Below, piece by piece: positions 25,390 to 33,217 of a stretch of DNA of 64,000 bases. Origin of the DNA: G965279355 sp965279355. GTDB taxonomy: Bacteria; Pseudomonadota; Alphaproteobacteria; CACIAM-22H2. Numbering within the stretch: the first letter of the stretch is position 1; every line of letters begins with the position of its first letter. The translations under genes and the position numbers were made by a program. Below the pieces are notes generated by a model. That model searched no databases. It saw nothing but the letters and a program-made list of their open reading frames with translations, and was not told the origin of the DNA. The stretch lies in NCBI GenBank assembly GCA_965279355.1, contig OZ257155.1, forward strand, positions 248,001 to 312,000. The letters are read 5' to 3'.

Positions 25390-26313
25390 ATGTTCCCCAT
25401 CCGTCTGCTGAAAACGGTCCCCAAACTCGACTATTTCCGTTTTCACAAGCTGTGCTTCACGTTGTCGATCTTGTTGAGTATTGCGTCGGTCGTGTCGCTG
25501 GCGACCAAGGGGCTGAACTTCGGCGTCGATTTCGCGGGTGGCATTCTGATCGAAGCGCGAAAATCGACGCCCGTCGATATTGCCGATGTGCGGGCCAAGC
25601 TGAATGCCTTGGACCTTGGGGATGTGGTCCTGCAGGAATTCGGCGGCCCGACCGACATTCTCATACGCGTGGAGCGCCAGCAGGGCGGCGAAGCCGCCGA
25701 GATGCTGGCCGTCCAGCGGATCCGGGCAACTCTGGGCGACGAATATCGCTACGAGCGGGTGGAGGTCGTTGGTCCAAAGGTCGGCGAAGAGCTGGTTCAG
25801 GCCGGCATCATGGCTGTCACGCTCTCCTTGTTCGGCATCATGGCCTATATGGCGTTTCGGTTTGGCTGGCGCGCCGGTATTTCCGGCGTTGTCGCTATTC
25901 TGCATGACTGTCTGACGACCGTCGGCCTGTTCTCGATCCTTGGCCTTCAGTTCGACCTCAACATCCTGGCGGCCGTCGTCACCATCGCCGGATTCTCGAT
26001 CAACGACACCGTCGTTATCGATGACCGTATTCGCGAGAATCTTCGCAAGTACAAGACGATGGATTTTCGTGAACTGATCAACCGCAGTGTCAATCAGACC
26101 ATGGCGCGCACCGTGATGACCAATGGTCTCGTATTGTTGGCGACCATCGCGCTGCTCGGCTTCGGCGGGCCGGTGTTGTTCGGATTTAGCTTCGCGCTGC
26201 TCTGGGGCGTCATTATCGGCACTTATTCGACGATTTACGTCGCGGCGCCGCTGGAATGGTACTTGTCGGCGCGTCACCGTCCCGCGCGCGGCCCGGAAGA
26301 GAAAGCGGCCTAG
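25390..26313 (+). CDS. secF: Protein translocase subunit SecF
   Basis: A 307-residue partner of SecD. The N-terminal membrane segment leads into LNFGVDFAGGILIEAR, the SecF counterpart of the SecD motif. Further blocks are a short periplasmic region, then membrane segments with GVVAILHDCLTTVGLF, GFSINDTVVIDDRIREN and TMARTVMTNGLVLLA. It completes the yajC-secD-secF set. The Mth938-domain gene starts 19 bp after its stop. Confidence 0.97.
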   Translation: MFPIRLLKTVPKLDYFRFHKLCFTLSILLSIASVVSLATKGLNFGVDFAGGILIEARKSTPVDIADVRAKLNALDLGDVVLQEFGGPTDILIRVERQQGGEAAEMLAVQRIRATLGDEYRYERVEVVGPKVGEELVQAGIMAVTLSLFGIMAYMAFRFGWRAGISGVVAILHDCLTTVGLFSILGLQFDLNILAAVVTIAGFSINDTVVIDDRIRENLRKYKTMDFRELINRSVNQTMARTVMTNGLVLLATIALLGFGGPVLFGFSFALLWGVIIGTYSTIYVAAPLEWYLSARHRPARGPEEKAA

Positions 26314-26332
26314 CGCCGCCTGCCGGCAGTCG

Positions 26333-26710
26333 ATGAGCGACCCGACAGCCGGATCGTCAGGCCGTCCAGTCCTCAGCGGCTACGGGAACGGCGGCTTCCG
26401 CATCAACGGCGAATGGCACACCGGCTCGGTTGTTTTGCTGCCGGATAGTGCGCTGGCATGGCAGCCTGCCAATATCGCCGCCCTGACTGTCGTTGATTTT
26501 GCCGCCGTCATTCAGGCGCGGCCGGCCCCGGAGATTCTGATCGTGGGGTGCGGCCGTCGTGCCGTCCTGATTCCGCCGGCGGTCCGGCAGAGCCTGCGCG
26601 ATGCAGGGATCATCGTCGATGCCATGGATACCGGTGCGGCCTGCCGAACTTACAACGTCCTCGTCGGGGAAGCCCGCAGCGTGGCGGCGGCGCTTCTGGC
26701 CGTCGAGTAG
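26333..26710 (+). CDS. Mth938-like domain protein (NDUFAF3 homologue)
   Basis: A 125-residue protein with the Mth938/DUF498 fold: VLSGYGNGGFRINGEWHTGSVVLLPD, then PEILIVGCGRRAVLIPP and the C-terminal GIIVDAMDTGAACRTYNVLVGEAR. The human relative NDUFAF3 is an assembly factor of respiratory complex I, and the bacterial gene is known to sit beside secDF. I chose the ATG at 26333. The frame is open further upstream, but that part overlaps secF. It ends before a strong inverted-repeat terminator region. Confidence 0.88.
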   Translation: MSDPTAGSSGRPVLSGYGNGGFRINGEWHTGSVVLLPDSALAWQPANIAALTVVDFAAVIQARPAPEILIVGCGRRAVLIPPAVRQSLRDAGIIVDAMDTGAACRTYNVLVGEARSVAAALLAVE

Positions 26711-26726
26711 GGGCTTACGTTCAGGC

Positions 26727-26759
26727 AAAAAAGAAACGGGGCCTTGTGGGCCCCGTTTC
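26727..26759 (-). terminator. Rho-independent terminator for the PuuD-like gene, possibly bidirectional
   Basis: GAAACGGGGCC at 26733-26743 pairs perfectly with GGCCCCGTTTC at 26749-26759 around TTGTG. On the minus strand the stem is followed by six T residues (26727-26732 read as AAAAAA on the plus strand), which is a classical terminator 27 bp past the PuuD-like stop. It also lies just after the plus-strand Mth938 gene. Confidence 0.85.
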
Positions 26760-26785
26760 CATTTCTGCAGGTACTGATGGCTGGC

Positions 26786-27391
26786 TCAGAAGATGTTCTG
26801 GGCGCCGACCATGAAGTACAGCATCGGGATCGATGCCATCGTGTTGAAGCGGCTGGCCATCGACGCCTTCTTGCCGGCTGCGGCTTTCTCTTCCGGTGTC
26901 GCCTCGACAAGGCCAAGGGCCTTCTGCTGATTCGGCCAGATGATCATCCACACATTGTAGGCCATGATGATGCCCAGCCACATGCCGATACCGATCGCCA
27001 GGGCCTTGCCGCCGCCGACCTGCGTGCCGAGCAGCAACGCGTCGACCAGATAACCGTTCATGTGCGCCAGGATCAGGCCGGTGATGAGGGTGGACAGAGC
27101 CGCCCAGCGGAACCAGAACAGCGCTTCCGGCGCGATGAACTTGGTCACCGCCGGCTTCTGCTCGTTCGGGATCTTCGGCATCATCGCCGTCTGAACGAAA
27201 TTGAAATAATAGAGCAGGCCGATCCACATCACGCCCGACGCCACATGCAGCCAGCGGAACAGGAAGGTCCACCAGTTGTAGTCCATAGAGATACCCTTGG
27301 TGAGCACCGCAAGGATAAGAGCGAGGACCACACCGTAGATGATGACGTTCTGAAGCTTGGCGAAGCCCAGCTTATCGAGCAGGTCTGCCAT
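26786..27391 (-). CDS. PuuD-type integral membrane protein (urate hydroxylase N-terminal domain, no cytochrome c part)
   Basis: A 201-residue protein with about five hydrophobic helices, including YNWWTFLFRWLHVASGVMWI, YYFNFVQT, LFWFRWAALSTLITGLILA and GMWLGIIMAYNVWMIIWPNQ. These match the membrane domain (DUF989) of the urate hydroxylase PuuD. The usual C-terminal cytochrome c domain is absent and no CxxCH occurs. Urate oxidation is therefore unproven; heme or quinone electron transfer is a guess. The ATG at 27391 has GGGGGAAA just upstream. A promoter and a perfect palindrome lie directly before it. Confidence 0.8.
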   Translation of the reverse strand: MADLLDKLGFAKLQNVIIYGVVLALILAVLTKGISMDYNWWTFLFRWLHVASGVMWIGLLYYFNFVQTAMMPKIPNEQKPAVTKFIAPEALFWFRWAALSTLITGLILAHMNGYLVDALLLGTQVGGGKALAIGIGMWLGIIMAYNVWMIIWPNQQKALGLVEATPEEKAAAGKKASMASRFNTMASIPMLYFMVGAQNIF

Positions 27392-27414
27392 GATTTCCCC
27401 CAATGTTTCGAAAG

Positions 27415-27431
27415 ACTTCCGACTCGGAAGT
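27415..27431. promoter_or_regulatory. Perfect 17-bp palindrome, likely repressor operator of the PuuD-like gene
   Basis: ACTTCCGACTCGGAAGT has eight-base arms around a central C. It lies right at the expected transcription start of the minus-strand promoter at 27439-27466 and 24 bp before the ATG at 27391. This is a textbook repressor position. The regulator is not in the window. Confidence 0.6.
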
Positions 27432-27438
27432 TAGATTA

Positions 27439-27466
27439 AGAATACCACGAAATCGCAGCTTCTCAA
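27439..27466 (-). promoter_or_regulatory. Putative sigma-70 promoter of the PuuD-like gene
   Basis: Read on the minus strand: -35 TTGAGA (27466-27461), 16-bp spacer, -10 TATTCT (27444-27439). The -35 overlaps the last codons of hpnE, so the PuuD-like gene can be expressed apart from the hpn genes. Confidence 0.45.
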
Positions 27467-28731
27467 GATGGGCGCTTGCTTGTGCGCGCCTGCTGTGCGG
27501 CGATTCGCCCGGAGCGGATCGCGCTTTCGATGCTTGCGGGCAATCCGGTGGCGGTCCAGTCGCCGGCGAGGAAGAGATTGCGATAGACCGTGGTAGGGCC
27601 AGGGCGACGCTTCTGGTTCTCAGGTGTCTGGGCAAACGTCGCGCGCCGTTCCTTGATGAGGCGGCCACGCGGCATCGGCATTGCGGGTAGTGACAGGGCC
27701 TTTGCGACATCCGCCCAAAGTGTCGCCAGAAGAGCGTCGGATGGCATATCGACCAACGCATCTGCCGCGCTGACCGTCACGCTGACCACATTGTCCCGCG
27801 AGATCAGCCACTGCGCCGTGCCGTTGGTCAGACCGAGAAGCGGTTGTCCGCCCGGCAGAGATACTGGATCGTCTAGACGGAAATGGGCGTTGACGATCGC
27901 GCGGCTCTCTAATGGCACCGTGAGCGAGGGCAGAAGACCGGCGGCAACATGCGGCGGAACAGCGAGAACGATCCGGTCTTCAGTCCTGATTGGTATCCGC
28001 TCCTCGTCGAAGACAAGCGCCGCAACGGTGTCTGTTTCCAACTCTATGGCGACCAGCCGATAACCCGGCCGATATTCAGCGGCGGTTCTGGTCTTGAGAT
28101 AGTTGACGGCCGGATGCGCAAACGCCTGTGACAGGCCGTGCCTGGCGATAATCGGACGACAGGCTTTTTCTCCCCGGCCGAATGTCTCACGCAATGTTGC
28201 AGCGAGGAGACGCGCCGCAGCTTCATCGGGTGCCGCATTCATCACCGCGGTTGTCAACGGCGCCCAGAGCGATGTGGCAAGAACCGTTTCCATATTCAGA
28301 CGATCAGCCACGGTCTGATGCGGAGCGGCCGTGAGGAGGCAAAGGGCGGCGAGATAGTCGCGGCCGTGAGTTTTGGGTGCCCGACGGGACGGCGCGAATG
28401 GCCACCATGGGATCGGTCCGCGATTAGGTCGGATCGACCAGGTTTCGCCGCTGGCAAGATCGAGGAACGGGAACTGTGCTGGCGCGACTTCCTGCATTGC
28501 GGCGCGGCCGCCGACGATGTCGAGGAACGCCAGCGCATCGGCGTTGGCGCCAAGCAGGATATGTCCGCCATTGTCGATCTCACACCCTAGCTGCTCGTCG
28601 AAATATGAGCGGCAGCGGCCGCCGGCCTGCGGTGCCGCCTCATAGAGGCTGACGGGCACGCCTTGACGGTCGAGATGGATCGCGGTGGACAGGCCGGCGA
28701 GACCGGCACCGACAACATGGACGCGCCCCAT
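27463..28731 (-). CDS. hpnE: Hydroxysqualene dehydroxylase HpnE
   Basis: A 422-residue FAD amine-oxidase-fold enzyme that reduces hydroxysqualene to squalene, the last of three steps from farnesyl diphosphate. The N-terminal dinucleotide motif is VHVVGAGLAGLSTAIHLD with the following YEAAPQAGGRCRS. A C-terminal FAD block reads NLFLAGDWTATGLPASIESA. The ATG at 28731 lies just past the hpnD stop at 28733-28735, so hpnC-hpnD-hpnE are one overlapping unit on the minus strand. Frames extending further upstream only overlap hpnD. Confidence 0.92.
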   Translation of the reverse strand: MGRVHVVGAGLAGLSTAIHLDRQGVPVSLYEAAPQAGGRCRSYFDEQLGCEIDNGGHILLGANADALAFLDIVGGRAAMQEVAPAQFPFLDLASGETWSIRPNRGPIPWWPFAPSRRAPKTHGRDYLAALCLLTAAPHQTVADRLNMETVLATSLWAPLTTAVMNAAPDEAAARLLAATLRETFGRGEKACRPIIARHGLSQAFAHPAVNYLKTRTAAEYRPGYRLVAIELETDTVAALVFDEERIPIRTEDRIVLAVPPHVAAGLLPSLTVPLESRAIVNAHFRLDDPVSLPGGQPLLGLTNGTAQWLISRDNVVSVTVSAADALVDMPSDALLATLWADVAKALSLPAMPMPRGRLIKERRATFAQTPENQKRRPGPTTVYRNLFLAGDWTATGLPASIESAIRSGRIAAQQARTSKRPS

Positions 28732-28732
28732 T

Positions 28733-29548
28733 TCAGGCCCGCGCAAAGATGAAGGCGCGGATGGCGCCGAGGAGGGCCGTGCTTTTGCGATGACGCAGCC
28801 GCTCCCGTGTCGGCAAGGGACGGAGGGCCAGCCGTTCAAGCAGGGTGCGGTAGACAGAAGCCATGGCAAGCGCTGGCCATAGCTTACGACGATCGCAGAG
28901 TAAGAGCGCGGCTTCCGCTGACTGAAAAGCTTTGCGCGCTTCAACGACCAGAGACCGCGCCGCTTCCGGAAAGCGCGGATGTTTGAGAATGAGCGCCGGG
29001 TCCTCGTCTGTAATCCCGACAGCGTCCAAAGCTTCGCGCGGGACATAGAGCCGTCCGCGTGCGGCATCTTCCGTCAGGTCCCGCAGGATGTTTGTTAGTT
29101 GCAGCGCGCGCCCAAGGTACAGCGCGAATTCATGGGAGACCGGATCGCGCGGGCCAAAAATCGGCAGGACAAGAATCCCGATCGTGCCGGCAACCCGGCG
29201 GCAATAAAGATCGAGGATATGGGCTGCTGGCGCGCGGATCGGTGCGCCAACATCCATTTCCAGGCCGTTGATCAGCTCGTCGAATTCTTCCCGCCGAAGC
29301 TGGAACCGCAATACCACCGGTAGCAGCGCTTGGCCTTCGTCTGTCTCGGGTGTCCCGGCGTAAAGCTTGCCGATTTCGCTGCGCCACCGCGCCAGGGCGG
29401 CGTGTCTGTCGACCGCTGTGTCGTTGCCATCCGCAACGTCATCAAGCGCGTGTGCCAGCCGGTAGACCGCGAACATCGCTTCGCGCTGCACTTGCGGCAT
29501 CAGCCGCATGGCCCAATAGAAACTCGAGCGCCGGGCGCCGTCGCTCAT
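28733..29548 (-). CDS. hpnD: Presqualene diphosphate synthase HpnD
   Basis: A 271-residue squalene/phytoene-synthase-fold enzyme that condenses two farnesyl diphosphates to presqualene diphosphate. Both Asp-rich metal motifs are intact: ALDDVADG near residue 36 and NILRDLTEDAARGRLYVP near 155. The N-terminus SSFYWAMRLMPQVQREAMFA is typical of HpnD. It overlaps hpnC by four bases and abuts hpnE. Confidence 0.93.
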   Translation of the reverse strand: MSDGARRSSFYWAMRLMPQVQREAMFAVYRLAHALDDVADGNDTAVDRHAALARWRSEIGKLYAGTPETDEGQALLPVVLRFQLRREEFDELINGLEMDVGAPIRAPAAHILDLYCRRVAGTIGILVLPIFGPRDPVSHEFALYLGRALQLTNILRDLTEDAARGRLYVPREALDAVGITDEDPALILKHPRFPEAARSLVVEARKAFQSAEAALLLCDRRKLWPALAMASVYRTLLERLALRPLPTRERLRHRKSTALLGAIRAFIFARA

Positions 29549-30396
29549 CGGCGCCAGCCGCGCAGGGCGCCGTAGAGCAGGGCGATCAGCTTGTCGACAT
29601 TTGTAATGCTGACGCGGCCGGCGAGCGGATCGCGTCGACGCAGACGGCGGGCCAGACGGCGCGATAAGGCAAGGATCGCTGTTGCTTCCATCCGCAGGCG
29701 CCGGTCGGCGATCTGTCGCGGCAATGCGGACGCTGTCGCATGCAGCCGGTCAACACCATCGAGAACCTGATTGAACACGGCGCGAAGCGCGGGCGAAGCC
29801 CGCGTCTCCAGCAGCGCGTCCGGTGTCAGCTTGCCTTGGTCCAGCCAGTCCTTCGGAATGTAGAGGCGCTGCAGATCGCGCCAGTCTTTCTGACAATCCT
29901 GTAGATGGTTCAGGATCTGCAGCGCCGCGCAGAGCGCATCGCCGGATGTCCAGGTCGTTCGGGCTTCGCCATGCAGTTCCAGGAGAAAGCGGCCCACAGG
30001 CGCCGCCGAGTAGCGGCAATAGGCCAGAAGATCGCTCCAGCTCCGGCAGGGGCGGTTGGTCGCGTCGGCGCGGAACGCCTGGAGAAGATAGGTCGCGTGC
30101 TCGATTGTTAGGCGGCGGCTGGAAAATTCCTCGCGCAGGGCGAGCGCCAGCAGCGCGGCCGGATCTCTTTGGTCTTCGGATTTTCCGGTGAGGATGGCAT
30201 CGAGTGTCTCGAGCCGGCGGATCTTTTCATGTGGCTCGATCGCGGGATCATCCGCAATGTCGTCAGCCGCGCGCGCGAAGCGGTAATAGGTCGCAACGAC
30301 CGGCCGCAAGGCCGGCTCGATGAGGAACGAGCCGACGGGAAAATTCTCGGTATCGGCGGTGCGGCCCTCCGCGGGCGCAGCAGCGGTTAGAACCAT
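29545..30396 (-). CDS. hpnC: Hydroxysqualene synthase HpnC
   Basis: A 283-residue member of the squalene/phytoene synthase family that converts presqualene diphosphate to hydroxysqualene. It opens with the HpnC-type ENFPVGSFLIEPALRPVVATYY, then FARAADDIADDP (first Asp motif) and ILNHLQDCQKDWRDLQRLYIP (second). It is the first gene of the hpnC-D-E unit, which supplies squalene for hopanoids. No squalene-hopene cyclase gene is in this window. It is divergent from the NDUFAF6-like gene. Confidence 0.92.
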   Translation of the reverse strand: MVLTAAAPAEGRTADTENFPVGSFLIEPALRPVVATYYRFARAADDIADDPAIEPHEKIRRLETLDAILTGKSEDQRDPAALLALALREEFSSRRLTIEHATYLLQAFRADATNRPCRSWSDLLAYCRYSAAPVGRFLLELHGEARTTWTSGDALCAALQILNHLQDCQKDWRDLQRLYIPKDWLDQGKLTPDALLETRASPALRAVFNQVLDGVDRLHATASALPRQIADRRLRMEATAILALSRRLARRLRRRDPLAGRVSITNVDKLIALLYGALRGWRR

Positions 30397-30470
30397 GTCG
30401 GGCGGAACCAGATTCGCGCTATACAGGGTGCCTCTTATCGCACGGGCGATGGACCCACGCTCAGCATTTC

Positions 30471-31325
30471 ATGACCGCGCCGCTCGACCCCGATCAGTAC
30501 TGCATGGACGAAGTTCGCCGCTTCGATCATGACCGCTACCTGTGCGCGCTGACGGCACCGCAATCCGCTCGCCCTCACATCTTCGCCCTCTACGCGTTCA
30601 ATCTGGAGATTGCACGGGTCCGCGAAGTCGTGACAGAACCGATGATCGGCCAGATCCGGCTGCAGTGGTGGCGCGATGTCCTCGCGGAGATCGGGCAGGG
30701 AAAGGTGCGCGCGCAGCCGGTCGTGCAGGCCCTTGCCAAGGCCATGAATTCGCCGAAACCTCCCAAATATGAGCGAACTGAGCGATTGTTGATCGCCCGC
30801 GAATTCGACCTCGACGACACACCGCCGGCGACGCTTCAGGCGCTGGAGGACTATGCCGAGGGAACGTCGTCGTCTCTTGTTCTTGCGACGCTCGACATAG
30901 TCGATGTCCGGGATGCGTCTTCACACAAGGTGGGCCGGCATGTCGGCATTGCCTGGGCGCTGATCGGATTGCTGCGGGCCCTGCCGCATCACGCGCAGAA
31001 TCGCCGTCTCTACCTGCCGCTTGATCTGCTGCAACAGGCCGGTATCGAACCCGATTCCGTGTTCGAGGGGCGAGCCAGGGGAAAACTGGAGACCGTTGTG
31101 GAGACTGTCCTTCAGCGGGCGGAAGAGCATTTGGCCGCGGCGCGCGCGTTCCGGCCGCAGGTGCCTAGTGCAGCTATTCCGGCGCTTCTCCCGGCAATCC
31201 TGGCCGATGGCCATTGCCGGCGGATCCGCCGGGCCGGGTTTGATCTTTTCTCGCCTGAATTGCAGAAGCCGGCGCCTCTGGACGCGCTACGCGTCGCATG
31301 GTCGGCATGGCGGAAGCGCTTCTGA
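30471..31325 (+). CDS. Pseudo-squalene/phytoene synthase, NDUFAF6-like
   Basis: A 284-residue protein of the squalene/phytoene synthase fold. It begins MTAPLDPDQYCMDEVRRFDHDRYLC, then IFALYAFNLEIARVREVV and IRLQWWRDVLAEI. Both Asp-rich motifs are missing: the first site reads YAFNLEIARVRE and the second ALIGLLRALPHHAQNRRLYLP. It should therefore not make prenyl products. This matches the NDUFAF6 group, needed for complex I assembly in mitochondria; the bacterial role is inferred. It converges with trmFO, with no intergenic space. Confidence 0.85.
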   Translation: MTAPLDPDQYCMDEVRRFDHDRYLCALTAPQSARPHIFALYAFNLEIARVREVVTEPMIGQIRLQWWRDVLAEIGQGKVRAQPVVQALAKAMNSPKPPKYERTERLLIAREFDLDDTPPATLQALEDYAEGTSSSLVLATLDIVDVRDASSHKVGRHVGIAWALIGLLRALPHHAQNRRLYLPLDLLQQAGIEPDSVFEGRARGKLETVVETVLQRAEEHLAAARAFRPQVPSAAIPALLPAILADGHCRRIRRAGFDLFSPELQKPAPLDALRVAWSAWRKRF

Positions 31326-32681
31326 TTATTCCGCGGCAGCGCGGGGTGCGCCGATCCACTGATCGATATCGGCCAGCGCCCGGGCCGATAGCATTCGGCG
31401 GCGGTCGTCGCCGCGGATCTTCTTCTTCTCCTTCTCCTCGATTAGCGGGGGGAAGAGGCCGAAATTGCAGTTCATCGGTTGGAAGGTCTTGGCGTCGGCG
31501 CCGCCGGTGACATGCCGGATCAGCGCGCCGAGCGCCGTGGTCGAGGGGGGCAGCGACGGCTCGCCGCCCAGCCGTTCGGCCGCGGTGAACATGCCGGTCA
31601 GCAGCCCGATCGCGGCACTCTCCACATAACCTTCGACGCCGGTGATCTGGCCGGCAAAGCGCAGCCTGGGATCGGCCTTCAGGCGTAGCGTGCCGTCGAG
31701 CACGCGCGGCGAATTCAGGAACGTGTTGCGATGCAGGCCGCCAAGCCGCGCGAATTCCGCGTTCTCCAGCCCGCCGATCATGCGGAAAATGCGCTTCTGC
31801 TCCGCGTGTTTCAGTTTCGTCTGGAAGCCGACAATGTTGAAGAGGGTACCCAGCGCGTTGTCCTGCCGGAGCTGGACGACGGCATGCGGACGCCGCTGGG
31901 TTCGGGGATCGGTCAGGCCGACCGGCTTCATGGGACCGAAGCGCAGCGTCTCGACGCCACGCGATGCCATCACTTCGATCGGCAGGCAGCCTTCGAAATA
32001 GGGCGTGCCTTCCCATTCCTTGAATTCGGTCTTTTCGCCTTCGTTAACAGCGGCGATAAACGCTTCGTACTGCTCCCTGTCCATGGGGCAGTTTACGTAG
32101 TCGGCGCCGTCCCCTTTGTCCCAACGCGACTGGAACCATGCGCGGCCGAAATCGATGCTGTCGCGATAGACGATCGGCGCAATCGCATCGAAGAAGGCGA
32201 GTGAATCTTCGCCAGTCAGCGTCCGCACCGCTTCCGCCAGCGAGGGTGAGGTGAGGGGGCCAGTGGCGATAATCACCTTGTCCCAGTCCGGTGGCGGGAG
32301 GGCTGTGATTTCCTCGCGGGCAATGGTGATCAAGGGCTCGGCAGCCAGCATTCTCGAAACGGCCTCGGCGAAGGCGTCACGATCCACGGCCAAAGCCGCT
32401 CCAGCCGGAACCCGGTGGGTGTCTGCTGCCTGGAGTATCAGAGAACCACAGCGGCGCAATTCGGCATGGAGGAGGCCGACGGCATTGGTGCCGCTGTCGT
32501 CAGACCTGAAGGAATTCGAGCAGACCAGTTCCGCCAGATGATCCGTAACATGCGCTTCGGTGCGGCGGACCGGCCGCATTTCATGCAGGATAACAGGCAC
32601 CCTGCGGCGGGCGAGTTGCCAGGCCGCTTCCGAGCCGGCAAGACCGCCACCGACAACATGCACAGGCGTTAACGAAGTCAT
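31326..32681 (-). CDS. trmFO: Methylenetetrahydrofolate-tRNA-(uracil-5-)-methyltransferase TrmFO
   Basis: A 451-residue folate- and FAD-dependent enzyme that forms m5U54 in the T-loop of tRNA. The N-terminal FAD motif is PVHVVGGGLAGSEAAWQLA, followed by the family block ELVCSNSFRSDD, ATGPLTSPSLAEAV, YVNCPMDREQYEAF (with the conserved Cys), and the C-terminal FQPMNCNFGLFPPL. Length and order match the family. It runs convergently to the NDUFAF6-like gene and divergently from the RidA gene. Confidence 0.96.
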   Translation of the reverse strand: MTSLTPVHVVGGGLAGSEAAWQLARRRVPVILHEMRPVRRTEAHVTDHLAELVCSNSFRSDDSGTNAVGLLHAELRRCGSLILQAADTHRVPAGAALAVDRDAFAEAVSRMLAAEPLITIAREEITALPPPDWDKVIIATGPLTSPSLAEAVRTLTGEDSLAFFDAIAPIVYRDSIDFGRAWFQSRWDKGDGADYVNCPMDREQYEAFIAAVNEGEKTEFKEWEGTPYFEGCLPIEVMASRGVETLRFGPMKPVGLTDPRTQRRPHAVVQLRQDNALGTLFNIVGFQTKLKHAEQKRIFRMIGGLENAEFARLGGLHRNTFLNSPRVLDGTLRLKADPRLRFAGQITGVEGYVESAAIGLLTGMFTAAERLGGEPSLPPSTTALGALIRHVTGGADAKTFQPMNCNFGLFPPLIEEKEKKKIRGDDRRRMLSARALADIDQWIGAPRAAAE

Positions 32682-32765
32682 CCACAGAGGAGATATCGTT
32701 GCGCGACGTTGGTTGCAACTGTTCTGGCAGATACCGTAAAAAAGCTAAATCTTCGGAGAAAAAGT

Positions 32766-33152
32766 GTGAACAAGTCGCATAATCCGCCGACCGTCGCCGC
32801 GCCTGCCGGGAACTACAGTCAGGGCATCGAAGTGCCGCCCAATGCGCGCTGGCTATTTATTGCCGGCCAACTTGGTATGACGCCGGATGGGAAATTATCG
32901 GATGGCATCGACGCCCAGGCCGCCCAGGCTTTCGCCAATATCGTTGCGATGCTCGCGGCGGCCGGCATGGGGCCGGCTGATCTCGTTAAGATGACGATCT
33001 TTCTGACGGATGAACGCTCTATCCCGGTCATGCGGACGGCGCGGGAGAAGGTGCTGGGCGGGGCCCGTCCGGCCTCGACGCTGCTTGTTGTCAAGGCGCT
33101 GGCCAGTCCTGAATTTCTGATTGAAGTAGAAGCGGTTGCGGCCAGGGCGTAA
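32766..33152 (+). CDS. RidA/YjgF-family protein
   Basis: A 128-residue member of the RidA fold, a trimer in which a conserved Arg directs hydrolysis of reactive enamines and imines from PLP enzymes. It shows AGNYSQGIEVPPNARWLFIAGQLG, and the key Arg in GGARPASTLLVVKAL followed by FLIEVEAVA. I start at the GTG at 32766 because GGAGA lies six bases upstream. A start at 32709 would add 19 residues unlike the family. Imine deaminase activity is likely but other subfamilies differ. Confidence 0.88.
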   Translation: MNKSHNPPTVAAPAGNYSQGIEVPPNARWLFIAGQLGMTPDGKLSDGIDAQAAQAFANIVAMLAAAGMGPADLVKMTIFLTDERSIPVMRTAREKVLGGARPASTLLVVKALASPEFLIEVEAVAARA

Positions 33153-33217
33153 GGCTCTGTTAACCGCACCGACCCCACAATGATGCTAAGACCTGTATCA
33201 GCATTGCGGAGTTTTCG

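Noticed and set aside
27463..29067. HpnE product extended to 534 residues
   Set aside because: The extra N-terminal part overlaps hpnD in another frame; the FAD motif starts right after the ATG at 28731.
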